This document shows, in pieces, positions 1 to 9,079 of a stretch of DNA of 64,000 nucleotides. The position numbers and the translations under genes were made by a program. Origin of the DNA: Gemmatimonadaceae bacterium (GTDB lineage Bacteria; Latescibacterota; UBA2968; UBA8231); the NCBI GenBank assembly GCA_002726335.1, contig PBSR01000133.1, forward strand, positions 8,140 to 72,139, written 5' to 3'. How positions within the stretch are numbered: position 1 is the stretch's first letter; each line of letters starts with the position of its first letter. A model generated the notes under the pieces. That model had not been told where the DNA came from. It was given only the letters and a program-made list of their open reading frames with translations, and did not search any database.

Positions 1-1
1 G

Positions 2-2773
2 GAACGTCTGCGGATGACGGATTTCATCACCAACCGTCTGCCCGCCGGGGCGCACCTCGAGATTCTGTCGGATCAGTCCGTCTTTATCCAGAACTCGATC
101 GATGAGGTGCAGAAGAGCGCCCTGCTGGGCGGCGCCATGGCCGTGCTCGTGCTGCTCGTGTTTCTGCGCAATCTCCTGCATACGCTGATCGTTGCCGTGA
201 CGATTCCAGTCTCGGTGGTGGCCACCTTCGCACCGATGTACCTGTCCGAGGTCTCCCTCAACATCATGTCTCTCGGGGGGTTGGCGCTGGGTGTGGGCAT
301 GCTGGTGGACAACTCCATCGTCGTGCTGGAGAGCATCTTCCGCTGCCGGGAAGAGGGGGACGACCTGGTGACGGCCACCATACGGGGTACAGGGGAGGTC
401 GGCGGGGCCGTATTCGCCTCGACGCTGACGACGATCGCCGTGTTCTTCCCCATCGTATTCGTTGAAGGGGTCGCCGGCCAGGTCTTCGGCGACATGGCCC
501 TCACCGTCGTGTTCAGCCTGCTGGCGTCGCTGGCGGTGGCCCTCTACTTCATTCCCATGCTGGCCTCCCGTCAGGCGCGCCGGGACGGTCTGGGGATCCT
601 GCTGCGCTCGCAGTTCCTGCGTCTACCGGCGGCCACGCGGGTCGGTGATGCTCTGCGTCCGGCGACTCCCACATCCGTGTCCCTGCGACTGCGCCAGGCG
701 GCTCTGGTCCTGCCGCAACTGCTTCTCGATCTGGTGTGCCGCATCGGCCTGGCCCTGGCAGCCATACTGGCGGCTGCCATCAAGAGCATCGGGGTCATAC
801 TGTTCGAAGTGCTGTTCCCCGTGTGGAAGCTGCTGGAGCGATTCCGCTGGAAGCCGGAGCGTCCTGTGCACGTGCGAGTCGCCGAGTGGTCGGACAACAC
901 TCCCGTCTGGCGCGGGTTTCCTGACAATGTCTGGCCAGGGCTGATCGACAACGGCGCCCCGGCGGCACTGGGCCGTGATCTCGGACGACTCATCGGCTGG
1001 GTGCCCCCGAAAGCCAGCGGCCGACTGCGTTGGCCGCTGGCCATTCTGCGTGGCCTGCTGGCCGTCGTCCTGCTGCCCTACCTGATCGTGCGTTTCGTCG
1101 TGCACGCGGTTTTGAGTCTCGTGCGCACGGCGCTGCTGGTCGTGTTCCTCCTCATCGGCGCGTTGCTGGCTGCAGCGGTGGTGATCGCGACCATCGTAGC
1201 GGTACCGATCGCGGCGCCGTTGCTGGGACTCTTTCAAGGCCTGCTCGGTCTGGTCCAGCACATCTACCCGATGGTACTGAGAGCGGCGCTCCGGCAGCGA
1301 CTGGTCGTAGTGGGCGGCGCTGGGGTCAGCTTCTGGCTGTGCTGGACTTATCTCGTCCCGGCTCTCGGTACCGAGCTGATTCCCCCCGTGCACCAGGGCG
1401 AATTCAACCTCGAGTTGGCCATGCCCGTCGGTACGCCCCTGCCCCGAACCGCCACCGTGGCGGCGTCGGCGGAGCGTGTCGCTCTCGACCTGGCCACCGT
1501 CGAGAGGGTGGCCACCACGGTCGGTTCCGACGGCGCGGCTACATCCTCCTCCGATGAAGGCGAGCATACGGCTCGTATCACCATCTACCTGGAGGACAAC
1601 ACGTCGCCGGTGGATGAAGACCGCATCATCGAAGGGCTGCGTCAGCGACTGGCGACACTGCCGGAAGTTTCCACCGAAGTGTCATTTCCGGCACTGTTCA
1701 GCTTCAAGACACCCATCGAGCTGGAGATTCGCGGTGATGACCTCTACGCACTGCGACGGGTCAGTGCCGATGCTGTCGGGGTTGTGGCCGCATTGCCGGG
1801 CCTGGCCGACGTCCGCTCGACGCTGCAGGTGGGCAACCCCGAACTGCAGGTCGTCTACAACCGCGACCGCCTGTCGGACTATGAGCTCGATCTGAGGACC
1901 GTTGCCGAACTGGTGCGCAACAAGGTTCAAGGTCGTGTGGCCACCGACTTCCGTCGCGAGGAACGCAACATTGACGTTCTGGTGCGACTGCGGCAGGACG
2001 ATCGCGTCGGCGTCGACGAACTCGAACGCCTGGTCGTCAACCCCGACGGGGATGTGCCGATCACGCTGGCGTCGGTGGCCAGCATCCGTATCGCCGAGGG
2101 TCCCTCAGAGATCCGCCGCATCGATCAGCAACGCGCCGCCCTGGTGACAGCAAATACCGAGGGCATCGATCTGGGATCGGCGTCGCAGGGCATCGAGTCG
2201 GCCCTGGCAGGGATGGCATTTCCATCCGGGTTCAGCTTCCTGATCAGTGGTCAGAATGAAGAGATGGAACGCTCTCTGGACAGTATGGTCTTTGCCCTCG
2301 CGCTGGCGATTTTCCTCGTCTACATCGTCATGGCAAGCCAGTTCGAGTCGCTCATCCATCCCTTCGTCATCATGTTCACCGTACCCCTGGCGGCGATCGG
2401 CGCCGTGGCGGTGCTCTACGTGGCACATATTCCGCTGAGTATCGTCGTCTTCATCGGCTTCATCATGCTCGCGGGGATCGTCGTCAATAATGCGATCGTA
2501 CTCGTCGACTACATCAATACGCTGCGTCAGACCGGCATGGCAGCCACGGAAGCCATCGTGCAAGCCGGTTCCGTGCGCCTGAGGCCGATCCTGATGACGA
2601 CGTTGACCACGGTCCTCGGCCTGTTGCCGATGGCCCTGGGCCTGGGGGACGGGGCCGAGATCCGCACGCCCATGGCCCTTACCGTGATCGCCGGACTGAT
2701 CAGTTCCACCTTTCTCACTCTCGTGGTGATTCCCACCGTCTACTCTCTCGCAGTGCGGGAGAAGGAGGCCTAG
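2..2773 (+). CDS. RND-family efflux transporter permease, 5' end outside window, with large central insertion
   Basis: Inner-membrane proton-driven RND pump subunit of the AcrB/HAE1 type. The frame is open to the left edge, so the N-terminal transmembrane helix and first porter region are missing. Visible are the TM2-TM6 block with the TM4 motif GMLVDNSIVVLE, the second periplasmic porter region (about codons 460-740) and the C-terminal six-helix block with GIVVNNAIVLVDYI. After TM6 (near FIPML, about base 550) there is an insertion of about 230 codons, to about base 1262. It contains several extra hydrophobic stretches in place of the usual short TM6-TM7 linker. The stop is followed after one base by a second RND gene, so the two are surely co-transcribed. 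A membrane-fusion protein or outer-membrane partner may lie upstream of the window. The family is certain; the substrate is unknown. Confidence 0.93.
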   Translation, partial: ERLRMTDFITNRLPAGAHLEILSDQSVFIQNSIDEVQKSALLGGAMAVLVLLVFLRNLLHTLIVAVTIPVSVVATFAPMYLSEVSLNIMSLGGLALGVGMLVDNSIVVLESIFRCREEGDDLVTATIRGTGEVGGAVFASTLTTIAVFFPIVFVEGVAGQVFGDMALTVVFSLLASLAVALYFIPMLASRQARRDGLGILLRSQFLRLPAATRVGDALRPATPTSVSLRLRQAALVLPQLLLDLVCRIGLALAAILAAAIKSIGVILFEVLFPVWKLLERFRWKPERPVHVRVAEWSDNTPVWRGFPDNVWPGLIDNGAPAALGRDLGRLIGWVPPKASGRLRWPLAILRGLLAVVLLPYLIVRFVVHAVLSLVRTALLVVFLLIGALLAAAVVIATIVAVPIAAPLLGLFQGLLGLVQHIYPMVLRAALRQRLVVVGGAGVSFWLCWTYLVPALGTELIPPVHQGEFNLELAMPVGTPLPRTATVAASAERVALDLATVERVATTVGSDGAATSSSDEGEHTARITIYLEDNTSPVDEDRIIEGLRQRLATLPEVSTEVSFPALFSFKTPIELEIRGDDLYALRRVSADAVGVVAALPGLADVRSTLQVGNPELQVVYNRDRLSDYELDLRTVAELVRNKVQGRVATDFRREERNIDVLVRLRQDDRVGVDELERLVVNPDGDVPITLASVASIRIAEGPSEIRRIDQQRAALVTANTEGIDLGSASQGIESALAGMAFPSGFSFLISGQNEEMERSLDSMVFALALAIFLVYIVMASQFESLIHPFVIMFTVPLAAIGAVAVLYVAHIPLSIVVFIGFIMLAGIVVNNAIVLVDYINTLRQTGMAATEAIVQAGSVRLRPILMTTLTTVLGLLPMALGLGDGAEIRTPMALTVIAGLISSTFLTLVVIPTVYSLAVREKEA

Positions 2774-2774
2774 G

Positions 2775-5700
2775 ATGGCAGATCGCGGCAGCTGGCTGCC
2801 CCGTCTCAGCGTCGATCGACCCGTGTCGGTCATCATGGTCGTCATCGCCACGCTCGTCGTCGGCTACGTTGCCTACTCGCGGATTCCGCTGGCGTTGTTT
2901 CCCAGCGGCATGGATGGCGACCGCCTGCACATCCGCGTGAGTTACGCCGACGCCAGCCCCGAAGAGGTGGAAGAGAAGATCACCCGCCCTCTGGAAGAGG
3001 CCATCGCCACCGTGCCGCGCATCGCCAAGGTGCAGTCCGGCGCGTATCGCGGTGGAGCCTGGGCGCGGGTCGAGTTTCAACCTCACACCGACATGCATGA
3101 GGCGTACGCCGCCCTGCGGGATCGTATGGACCGCCTCATGCCGGAAATGCCGGATGACGTGGAGCGCATCCGGTTGCGCAAATGGGACCAGGATGACTGG
3201 CCGGTGATGTGGATGGGGGCATACCTGGTAGGAGATTTTGTCGATCCCTTCCAGGTCCTCGACGTTCATGTGCGGCCGGAGCTGCAGCGCATCGAGGGTG
3301 TGGGCACCGTCGAGGTGTGGGGCGAGGTGGGCAAACAGGTCCGCATCGAACTCGACCAGGCGCGGCTGAAGGGTCATGGCATCCAGCCATTCCAGATCGG
3401 CAGCCAGCTGGCGAGTCAGAATTTCACGATCTCCGGTGGCTACGTGATGGAAGGTGGCCGCAAGATCTACGTGCGCTCCATGGGACGCTTCGAGTCGATC
3501 GACGAGATCCGCGATCTCATCGTCGATCCCGAGCACAATCTGCGCCTGCGCGACATCGCCGACGTCGACCTGAGACCGCCGAAGAAGGACTGGTTCAATC
3601 GCATCGACGGGCGTCCGTCCCTGGGCATCGAGGTCAAGAAGGCGTCCACGGGCAATCTCGTGCAGATCTCCCGAGGTGTCCGCGCCAAGCTGGAGGAGCT
3701 GAAGGAGCGACCCCACCTGGAGGGCATCGATTTCGAGGTGTTCTGGGATCAGGGAACACACGTGGTGGAATCGGTGGACAACCTGAAATCCACCGGCCTG
3801 TGGGGCGGGATGTTCGCCGCCATGGTCCTGTTCTTCTTCCTGCGCGCCGTGCGCATGACGATGATCATCACCCTGGCCATCCCACTGTCGCTGCTGGTGA
3901 CGATCGCCACGATCTATTTCATGGGCTGGACCCTGAACCTGATCACGATGATGGGGCTGATGCTCAGTCTGGGACTCGTCGTCGACAACGCCATCGTCAT
4001 TGTCGAGAACATCTATCGCCGTCGCGAGGAGGGCGCCAGTCCCCGGGACGCATCGATCCAGGGTGCCGGCGAGGTGGGGTTGGCCGTGACCATGGCGACG
4101 CTGACGACGGTGGTCGTGTTCCTGCCACTGATGCTGATGAGCGACGAGGAGGAGTTCTCCTTCATCATGATCCGTCTCGGGGGGCCGGTCATCGTCGGGT
4201 TGCTGGCATCACTGGTGATCGCTCTGGCCGTGATCCCCCTGGCGGCGATGCACCTGGGAACACCGCGCAAGGGCACTGAACCCTGGGTGATCCGCAAGTT
4301 GCGCGGCGGGTACACGCGAATGCTGAGATGGGTGCTGTCCCATCGTCTCGACACAACACTCATGGTGCTGGCGGCCATGGCGAGTATCCAGATCCCGATG
4401 AACGCCATGAAGCGGACCGACGAAGGGAACAACAACAACAAGGATATCTGGCTCGCCTTCGAGATGCCCGCCGGCCAGACGCTGGAGGCGGCGGACAAGT
4501 TCATCTCGAGTGTGGAAGACACCTTGATGAACCACAAAGAGCCGTACAACATCAAAGTCCTCGAGACGTGGTCGCGTAATTCCTGGGGCCGCATCCACAT
4601 CATCCTCAACCAGGAGGAGAATGCCGAGTGGTATGAGGTCGCCTGGGACGACCTGCTCACGTCACTCGACCTGCGTCAGAGCCCGCACTTGACCTACAAG
4701 GAAACCCTGGAGGACATCAAGGAGCGGATCCTGACACCCCCGGGGATCAGCCTTCGAGTCAACTGGCGCAGCGGAGGCGACGACGCGGCCGTGTCGATCA
4801 ACCTCTACGGCGAGGACACGCGGACCCTGATCAATCTGTCAGGGGAGGTGGAACGACGCCTGGAAACGATCCCCGGACTGCTGTCGGTACAAACCGACAT
4901 GGACAAGGGCAGCACCGAGCTCCAGATCGAGCTCAACCGCGACCAGGTGCGGCGTTACGGCGTCGATCCGCGGGCGATTTCAGGCAACATCGCCTACGCG
5001 CTGCGCGGCCAGGAGCTGACGAAGTTCCGTACCAATGACGGGCGCGAAGTGGGCGTCTTCTTCCAGCTGCGGGAGGTGGACCGGCAAAGCGTCCTGCAAC
5101 TGCGCAACCTCACGTTCCCCACCGCAACCGGCGAGGAGATCCCACTGGAATCACTGGCGACGCTCAACGTCGAACGGGCCCTCGGCGGCATCCGGCGCGA
5201 GAACCGACAGACCATCCTCACCGTCACGGCGACGGCGACAAAGGACGATGCCAAGGAGCTGTTCGAACAGATTGATCTGGCCATGGCCGGTTTTGAAATG
5301 CCCCGTGGGTACCGGTGGGACAAGGGCGCACGATACGTGCGCATCGAACGTCAGGACGAGACGCAGATGTTCGCCCTGGTGTTGTCGGTGACCTTCGTCT
5401 TTCTGCTGATGGGCGTGCTCTTCGAATCCTTCGTGTTGCCCCTGTCGGTGATCATCGCCATCCCGTTTTCGTTCCTCGGGGTCTACTGGACTCTCTACCT
5501 GATGGACACGCCCTTCGATATCCTGTGCGGCATCGGCACCATCATCCTGGTAGGGGTCGTCGTCAACAACGCCATCGTCCTCATCGACATGGCGAACCGG
5601 CTGCGCGCCGACGGCATGGGACGCTTTGACGCCCTTGTCGATGCCGGCATACATCGCTTTCGACCGATTCTCATGACCACCTTCACGACGGTGGTCGGTC

Positions 5701-5936
5701 TGCTGCCCATGGCGGTGGGCAACGCCAAGATGATCGGCATGCCCTATGCGCCGCTGGGGCGCACGATGATGGGTGGCCTGCTGGCCTCGACGGTGCTGAC
5801 TCTTGTCATCGTGCCCCTGTTCTACACGTTCTTCGACGATGTACGAGTCCTGTTTCAGCGCCTGCTGGCGTCGGCCCTCTCCCGTCCTGCGGAGGCAGAA
5901 GCACCCGCGCCCGGTGAGGCCGGCGGGGGTTCGTAG
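2775..5936 (+). CDS. RND-family efflux transporter permease (HAE1-like)
   Basis: Complete RND inner-membrane transporter of 1053 aa, the usual length for the family. The N-terminus has TM1 (about residues 17-35) and then the first porter domain. The TM2-TM6 block carries GLVVDNAIVIVENIYR at TM4, where the acidic residue that relays protons in AcrB-type pumps is present as D followed by N. A second porter loop and the C-terminal helices with GVVVNNAIVLIDMANRL follow. It starts with ATG one base after the stop of the preceding RND gene. Two RND permeases in tandem suggest a heteromeric pump of the MdtBC type, which is inference. The last 82 bp overlap, on the opposite strand, the end of the glycosyltransferase gene. 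The C-terminal tail is rich in Ala, Glu and Pro. Confidence 0.95.
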   Translation: MADRGSWLPRLSVDRPVSVIMVVIATLVVGYVAYSRIPLALFPSGMDGDRLHIRVSYADASPEEVEEKITRPLEEAIATVPRIAKVQSGAYRGGAWARVEFQPHTDMHEAYAALRDRMDRLMPEMPDDVERIRLRKWDQDDWPVMWMGAYLVGDFVDPFQVLDVHVRPELQRIEGVGTVEVWGEVGKQVRIELDQARLKGHGIQPFQIGSQLASQNFTISGGYVMEGGRKIYVRSMGRFESIDEIRDLIVDPEHNLRLRDIADVDLRPPKKDWFNRIDGRPSLGIEVKKASTGNLVQISRGVRAKLEELKERPHLEGIDFEVFWDQGTHVVESVDNLKSTGLWGGMFAAMVLFFFLRAVRMTMIITLAIPLSLLVTIATIYFMGWTLNLITMMGLMLSLGLVVDNAIVIVENIYRRREEGASPRDASIQGAGEVGLAVTMATLTTVVVFLPLMLMSDEEEFSFIMIRLGGPVIVGLLASLVIALAVIPLAAMHLGTPRKGTEPWVIRKLRGGYTRMLRWVLSHRLDTTLMVLAAMASIQIPMNAMKRTDEGNNNNKDIWLAFEMPAGQTLEAADKFISSVEDTLMNHKEPYNIKVLETWSRNSWGRIHIILNQEENAEWYEVAWDDLLTSLDLRQSPHLTYKETLEDIKERILTPPGISLRVNWRSGGDDAAVSINLYGEDTRTLINLSGEVERRLETIPGLLSVQTDMDKGSTELQIELNRDQVRRYGVDPRAISGNIAYALRGQELTKFRTNDGREVGVFFQLREVDRQSVLQLRNLTFPTATGEEIPLESLATLNVERALGGIRRENRQTILTVTATATKDDAKELFEQIDLAMAGFEMPRGYRWDKGARYVRIERQDETQMFALVLSVTFVFLLMGVLFESFVLPLSVIIAIPFSFLGVYWTLYLMDTPFDILCGIGTIILVGVVVNNAIVLIDMANRLRADGMGRFDALVDAGIHRFRPILMTTFTTVVGLLPMAVGNAKMIGMPYAPLGRTMMGGLLASTVLTLVIVPLFYTFFDDVRVLFQRLLASALSRPAEAEAPAPGEAGGGS

Positions 5937-7405
5937 ACCTCATAGCGCAGGGGCTGACATCCCGGACTGTAGCGTTCGATGACGGCCACGAGCGGTCCGG
6001 CTGGCGGCCGGTGCAACCCCTCCCGCTTCAGGTGCAGGGCGGCCTGTGCCGGCGCCATCGTCAGGCGGGCGAACCGCGGATCCCCCGGGAGCGCCACCGA
6101 CTGCACCCGTCGAGCATACCGGGCCGCGCCGAAAGCCAGTCCGTACTCCGGGCTCGCAATCGTGACGGGACCCTCTAGCCCCTGATCCCGGATCACGTCG
6201 TCCAGGCGCCTGCCAAACCCCGGCCACCCGTGATACTCGCAGACCCTCTCGGTCCACGAGTAGGTCGGCTCCCGCGGTAGATCCGGACGCGAGACGATGG
6301 CGGTATAGCTGTCATTCAGCGGACGCAGCACGGTACGGGAGAGACCGTCGGCGACGGCGGGCCATCGCAGTGTCACCGCCGGGATTGCCGCGCCGACAAC
6401 GCCGGTGGCGAGCAGGAGGACGGCAAATCGCCGGCTGTGCAGACACCGGGCGGAGAATGCCAGCGGCCACAAGCCCAGGAATCCGGGGAGAATCCAGTTG
6501 CCCTTCACCTGTCCACGGGTCAGGGCGAAGAAGCAGAAACAGATCGCGAGGGCCATCCCGGGTGCCCACAGATGCGGGGCCCGTCGCCATTGCTCGCGCA
6601 CCGTCCAGGCCCCTCGGTACAGGGCAAAGAGCAGAAAGGGAGAGATGTAGAGAAGAGGGGCGACGACGAACAGGGCCAGTCGCAGAGGCAGCGATTCGGG
6701 GGCGACGGCGGACAGCGTGCTCAGCGAAGCGGGCAGGGCAAACCCGGTGGCCAGAAGATCGTAGAGGATCGGCAAACTGAGACAGGCGAAGGGGATGCCG
6801 GCCCTCAGCAGGGGCCGGCGCTGACCCCGGACGGCCAGGAATAGAAACCAGCCAAACAACCCGGCGCTCAGAACCAATCCGCTGTACTTGCTCAGGGCCG
6901 CCAGGCCGGCCGCCGCGCCGACCGCCCACCACCAGCCATCTCCGTCGCCCCGAGAGGCGCGTTCGCTGCACACCAGAACCGCCAGCCATGCGGGTACGAG
7001 GAACCCGTCGGGATGCAGGAAGGAGGAGGTGTGCCAGATCCAATGGGACGTGGCGAAGGCCGCCACCGCCACGACACTGCGCGTCGGTGACAGGCTGCGC
7101 AATCGACAGAGGTGATGGAGCAGCAGAGCGGAGATCGTGCCCATGGCGACGAAGGGCAGTCTCAGCAGGAGATCGGCACCGGGACGCAGCGCATCGGCCA
7201 GGGCGATGGCAGCGAAGGGCAGCCAGGCATACGAAGCGTCGAGTTGACGGCTCCAGTACCAGTAGGCCGTCTCGTCTTTGCTCAAGTCGACGCCGGCCAC
7301 GAGCAGGGCGCGGAGCAGGGCCCAGACGAGAAGACACAACAGGAGTGTGCGTCGATTGACGCTCTCAGAGGGCCCTGTTACATTCCCATCCACTACGCGA
7401 AACAC
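5855..7405 (-). CDS. GT-C fold glycosyltransferase (GT39/ArnT-like membrane protein)
   Basis: Polytopic membrane protein of up to 516 aa with about ten or more hydrophobic segments. Between TM1 and TM2 is an acidic motif (DLSKDETAYWYW) of the type that holds the catalytic Asp/Glu in GT-C enzymes such as PMT and ArnT. These transfer a sugar from a polyprenyl-phosphate donor on the outer face of the membrane; donor and acceptor here cannot be told. The only upstream starts are GTG codons at 7405 and 7393, neither with a good ribosome site, so the first residues are uncertain, but TM1 requires a start near here. The 3' end overlaps the convergent RND gene by 82 bp and the low-complexity Ala/Gly/Ser tail lies in that overlap. 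The gene is divergent from clpP. Confidence 0.82.
   Translation of the reverse strand: MFRVVDGNVTGPSESVNRRTLLLCLLVWALLRALLVAGVDLSKDETAYWYWSRQLDASYAWLPFAAIALADALRPGADLLLRLPFVAMGTISALLLHHLCRLRSLSPTRSVVAVAAFATSHWIWHTSSFLHPDGFLVPAWLAVLVCSERASRGDGDGWWWAVGAAAGLAALSKYSGLVLSAGLFGWFLFLAVRGQRRPLLRAGIPFACLSLPILYDLLATGFALPASLSTLSAVAPESLPLRLALFVVAPLLYISPFLLFALYRGAWTVREQWRRAPHLWAPGMALAICFCFFALTRGQVKGNWILPGFLGLWPLAFSARCLHSRRFAVLLLATGVVGAAIPAVTLRWPAVADGLSRTVLRPLNDSYTAIVSRPDLPREPTYSWTERVCEYHGWPGFGRRLDDVIRDQGLEGPVTIASPEYGLAFGAARYARRVQSVALPGDPRFARLTMAPAQAALHLKREGLHRPPAGPLVAVIERYSPGCQPLRYEVYEPPPASPGAGASASAGRERADASRR
7356..7384 (+). promoter_or_regulatory. putative sigma-70 promoter of clpP
   Basis: TTGACG (7356-7361), a 17-base spacer and TACATT (7379-7384) lie about 38 bases before the clpP start codon. 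The same -35/17/-10 pattern is seen before the DUF5069 gene at 9937-9965. It lies partly inside the assumed 5' end of the divergent glycosyltransferase gene. Confidence 0.5.
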
Positions 7406-7422
7406 GTCAGAGAGAGCAAAGC

Positions 7423-8043
7423 ATGGCAGATGAGGACAAGGATAAGGACGAGGGGCTGCTCAAGGAGTTCACCGAGCGCAATATCGAGCATTCGCTGCTC
7501 AAGGCCAGGAAGATCTTCCTCTGGTCTCCCGTCGATGATGACTCGGCAAAGGCCGTTGTCACGCGACTGTTGTCGCTCGACGCCCAGGACGAGAAGACCG
7601 AAATCGTCCTTTACATCAACAGTCCCGGCGGTTCGGTCAGTGACGGTCTGGCTATCTATGACGCCATGCAGGCCATCAGCGCCCCGGTGTCCACGGTGTG
7701 CACGGGCCTGGCGGCCAGCATGGGAGCTGTGCTGCTGGCCGGTGGCAATGCGGGCCGACGCTTCACCTGGTCTCACGCCCGAATCATGATCCACCAGCCT
7801 CTCATCATGGGCACGATCACCGGCCGGGCCACCGATCTCGATATTCACGCCCGCGAGATGCTGCGCACCCGTGAAGAGATCAACCGACTGCTGTCGGTAC
7901 ACACCGGCCAGGACATCGACAAGATCGCCAAGGATACGGACCGGGACTACTACATGTCTCCCGAGGAGGCCAAGGAGTATGGCCTGATCGACGATGTGCT
8001 GACGACGACGGCGTTGCCGGCTGCCAACGGGCAGTCACGATAA
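7423..8043 (+). CDS. clpP: ATP-dependent Clp protease proteolytic subunit
   Basis: Cytoplasmic serine peptidase of 206 aa that forms the tetradecameric chamber of the Clp protease and degrades unfolded or tagged proteins delivered by a Clp ATPase. The catalytic triad can be assigned by family pattern: Ser99 in GLAASMGAVLL, His124 in ARIMIHQPL and Asp175 in TDRDYYMSPEEA. The oxyanion segment INSPGGSV is at 66-73. The N-terminus is short and acidic or lysine-rich without an obvious propeptide. No clpX or tig gene is adjacent, so the peptidase stands alone here, whereas clpP is often next to clpX. Its last four codons and stop codon form the left arm of a large hairpin (8030-8080). Confidence 0.97.
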   Translation: MADEDKDKDEGLLKEFTERNIEHSLLKARKIFLWSPVDDDSAKAVVTRLLSLDAQDEKTEIVLYINSPGGSVSDGLAIYDAMQAISAPVSTVCTGLAASMGAVLLAGGNAGRRFTWSHARIMIHQPLIMGTITGRATDLDIHAREMLRTREEINRLLSVHTGQDIDKIAKDTDRDYYMSPEEAKEYGLIDDVLTTTALPAANGQSR

Positions 8044-8080
8044 TCGGCCACAAACTGCGTGACCGACTATCGTGACTGCC
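8030..8080. repeat. large imperfect inverted repeat spanning the clpP stop codon
   Basis: Arms 8030-8051 and 8059-8080 pair at 20 of 22 positions plus one wobble, around a 7-base loop. The left arm contains the last clpP codons and the stop. No T-tract follows, so it is not a classical intrinsic terminator. It may protect the mRNA 3' end or be a palindromic element. Confidence 0.75.
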
Positions 8081-8084
8081 TTGC

Positions 8085-8130
8085 GAGTATGAAAAAGCGT
8101 CACTGAACAGCGTGACCCTTTTCCATACTC
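8085..8130. repeat. second inverted repeat downstream of clpP, core GTCACTGA-N5-GTGAC
   Basis: Arms 8085-8103 and 8112-8130 match at 17 of 19 positions with an 8-base loop. It begins four bases after the previous hairpin. Its centre (8099-8116) closely resembles the centre of the hairpin downstream of fliG at 63050-63068. Confidence 0.75.
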
Positions 8131-8200
8131 GAGGACGGCTGTCCCGCCTGTAGACGGGGACCTGAGTCCTGAGAGACGCCTTGGCAGGTCAAGGTAACTT

Positions 8201-8235
8201 CGCCGCTTCCTCGACAGGGGAGCGGCGCTTTTTCG
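8201..8235 (+). terminator. rho-independent terminator downstream of clpP
   Basis: The stem CGCCGCT / AGCGGCG (8201-8207 with 8221-8227) is followed by C and five T. The T-tract direction fits transcription from clpP, about 160 bases after its stop. Confidence 0.75.
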
Positions 8236-8241
8236 TTCTGA

Positions 8242-9063
8242 TCAGTGCTGGCAGGTGGTGCAGTAGAAGGTGCTGCGGCCGGACAGGACCTTGTTCGTGA
8301 TCGGCTTGTCGCAGACGATGCAGCCTTCGCCGGCGCGGCCGTAGACGCTCAGCTCCTGCTGGAACAAGCCACCTTTTCCGGAACCCAGGTAGTCGCTGAT
8401 CGTCGTGCCGCCGCGGTCGATGGAGCGTTGCAGGACGGTCTTGATCTCGGTTACCAGGCGTTCCATCCGGGGGCGGGAGATGCGTCCGGCGGCTGTGGTG
8501 GGGCGGATGCGGGCAGCGAAGAGGGCCTCGCTGGCGTAGATGTTGCCCACGCCGACGACGAGGTGACCGTCCAGCAGCAGACTTTTGATGGGCCGCGTCC
8601 GGCCGCGACAGGCAGCCAGCAGGAAGTCGGCGTCGAAGTCTGAGGAGAGGGGCTCCACGCCCAGGTTTCGCAGCCACCGATTGCGCTTCAGACCGGCCGG
8701 CGTCAGCACCCGGAACAGCCCGAAGCGGCGTGGATCGGTGTAGACCAGTGGCGGACCCTCATCGAGGTCGAGTACGACGTGGTCATGGGCCCTGGCATCG
8801 GCGTTGTCGCCGGCGCGGAACACGAGATTGCCCGTCATGCCCAGATGGACGAGCAACGTGCGCCCGGAGGTCAGCGGGAACAGGAGGAACTTCGCCCGTC
8901 GTACGGCATCTTCGAAGCCCTCGTCAACCAGAGACCGCACCGCCGCCCGCGACAACGGCTCGCGCAGCCGCAGCCCGTCCGTCCAGGCGTCAGTGACCCG
9001 ACGACCCACCAGGTGGGTCGCCATGGCCCGGCGTACGGTTTCGACTTCAGGTAATTCGGGCAA
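8242..9063 (-). CDS. mutM: formamidopyrimidine-DNA glycosylase
   Basis: Bifunctional base-excision repair enzyme (Fpg) that removes 8-oxoguanine and ring-opened purines and cleaves the AP site. A TTG start at 9063 is chosen because the next residues are PELPEVETVRR: the family needs Pro as the N-terminal residue after Met removal, since it forms the Schiff base, followed by the catalytic Glu. This gives 273 aa, the normal family length; the longer open frame upstream has no family features. A C-terminal zinc finger is intact (CIVC, 16 residues, CTTC). The conserved Lys in AKFLLF is present. No clear ribosome site precedes the TTG. The gene is about 15 bp downstream of the broken VOC gene on the same strand. 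Confidence 0.95.
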   Translation of the reverse strand: MPELPEVETVRRAMATHLVGRRVTDAWTDGLRLREPLSRAAVRSLVDEGFEDAVRRAKFLLFPLTSGRTLLVHLGMTGNLVFRAGDNADARAHDHVVLDLDEGPPLVYTDPRRFGLFRVLTPAGLKRNRWLRNLGVEPLSSDFDADFLLAACRGRTRPIKSLLLDGHLVVGVGNIYASEALFAARIRPTTAAGRISRPRMERLVTEIKTVLQRSIDRGGTTISDYLGSGKGGLFQQELSVYGRAGEGCIVCDKPITNKVLSGRSTFYCTTCQH

Positions 9064-9079
9064 GGGGTGTGGGTCGGCG

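Noticed and set aside
623..1567. Long minus-strand open frame of 314 codons inside the first RND gene
   Set aside because: It is antisense to a clear RND gene, has highly biased, His/Gln/Arg-rich composition and no recognisable domain; such shadows are expected at this G+C content.
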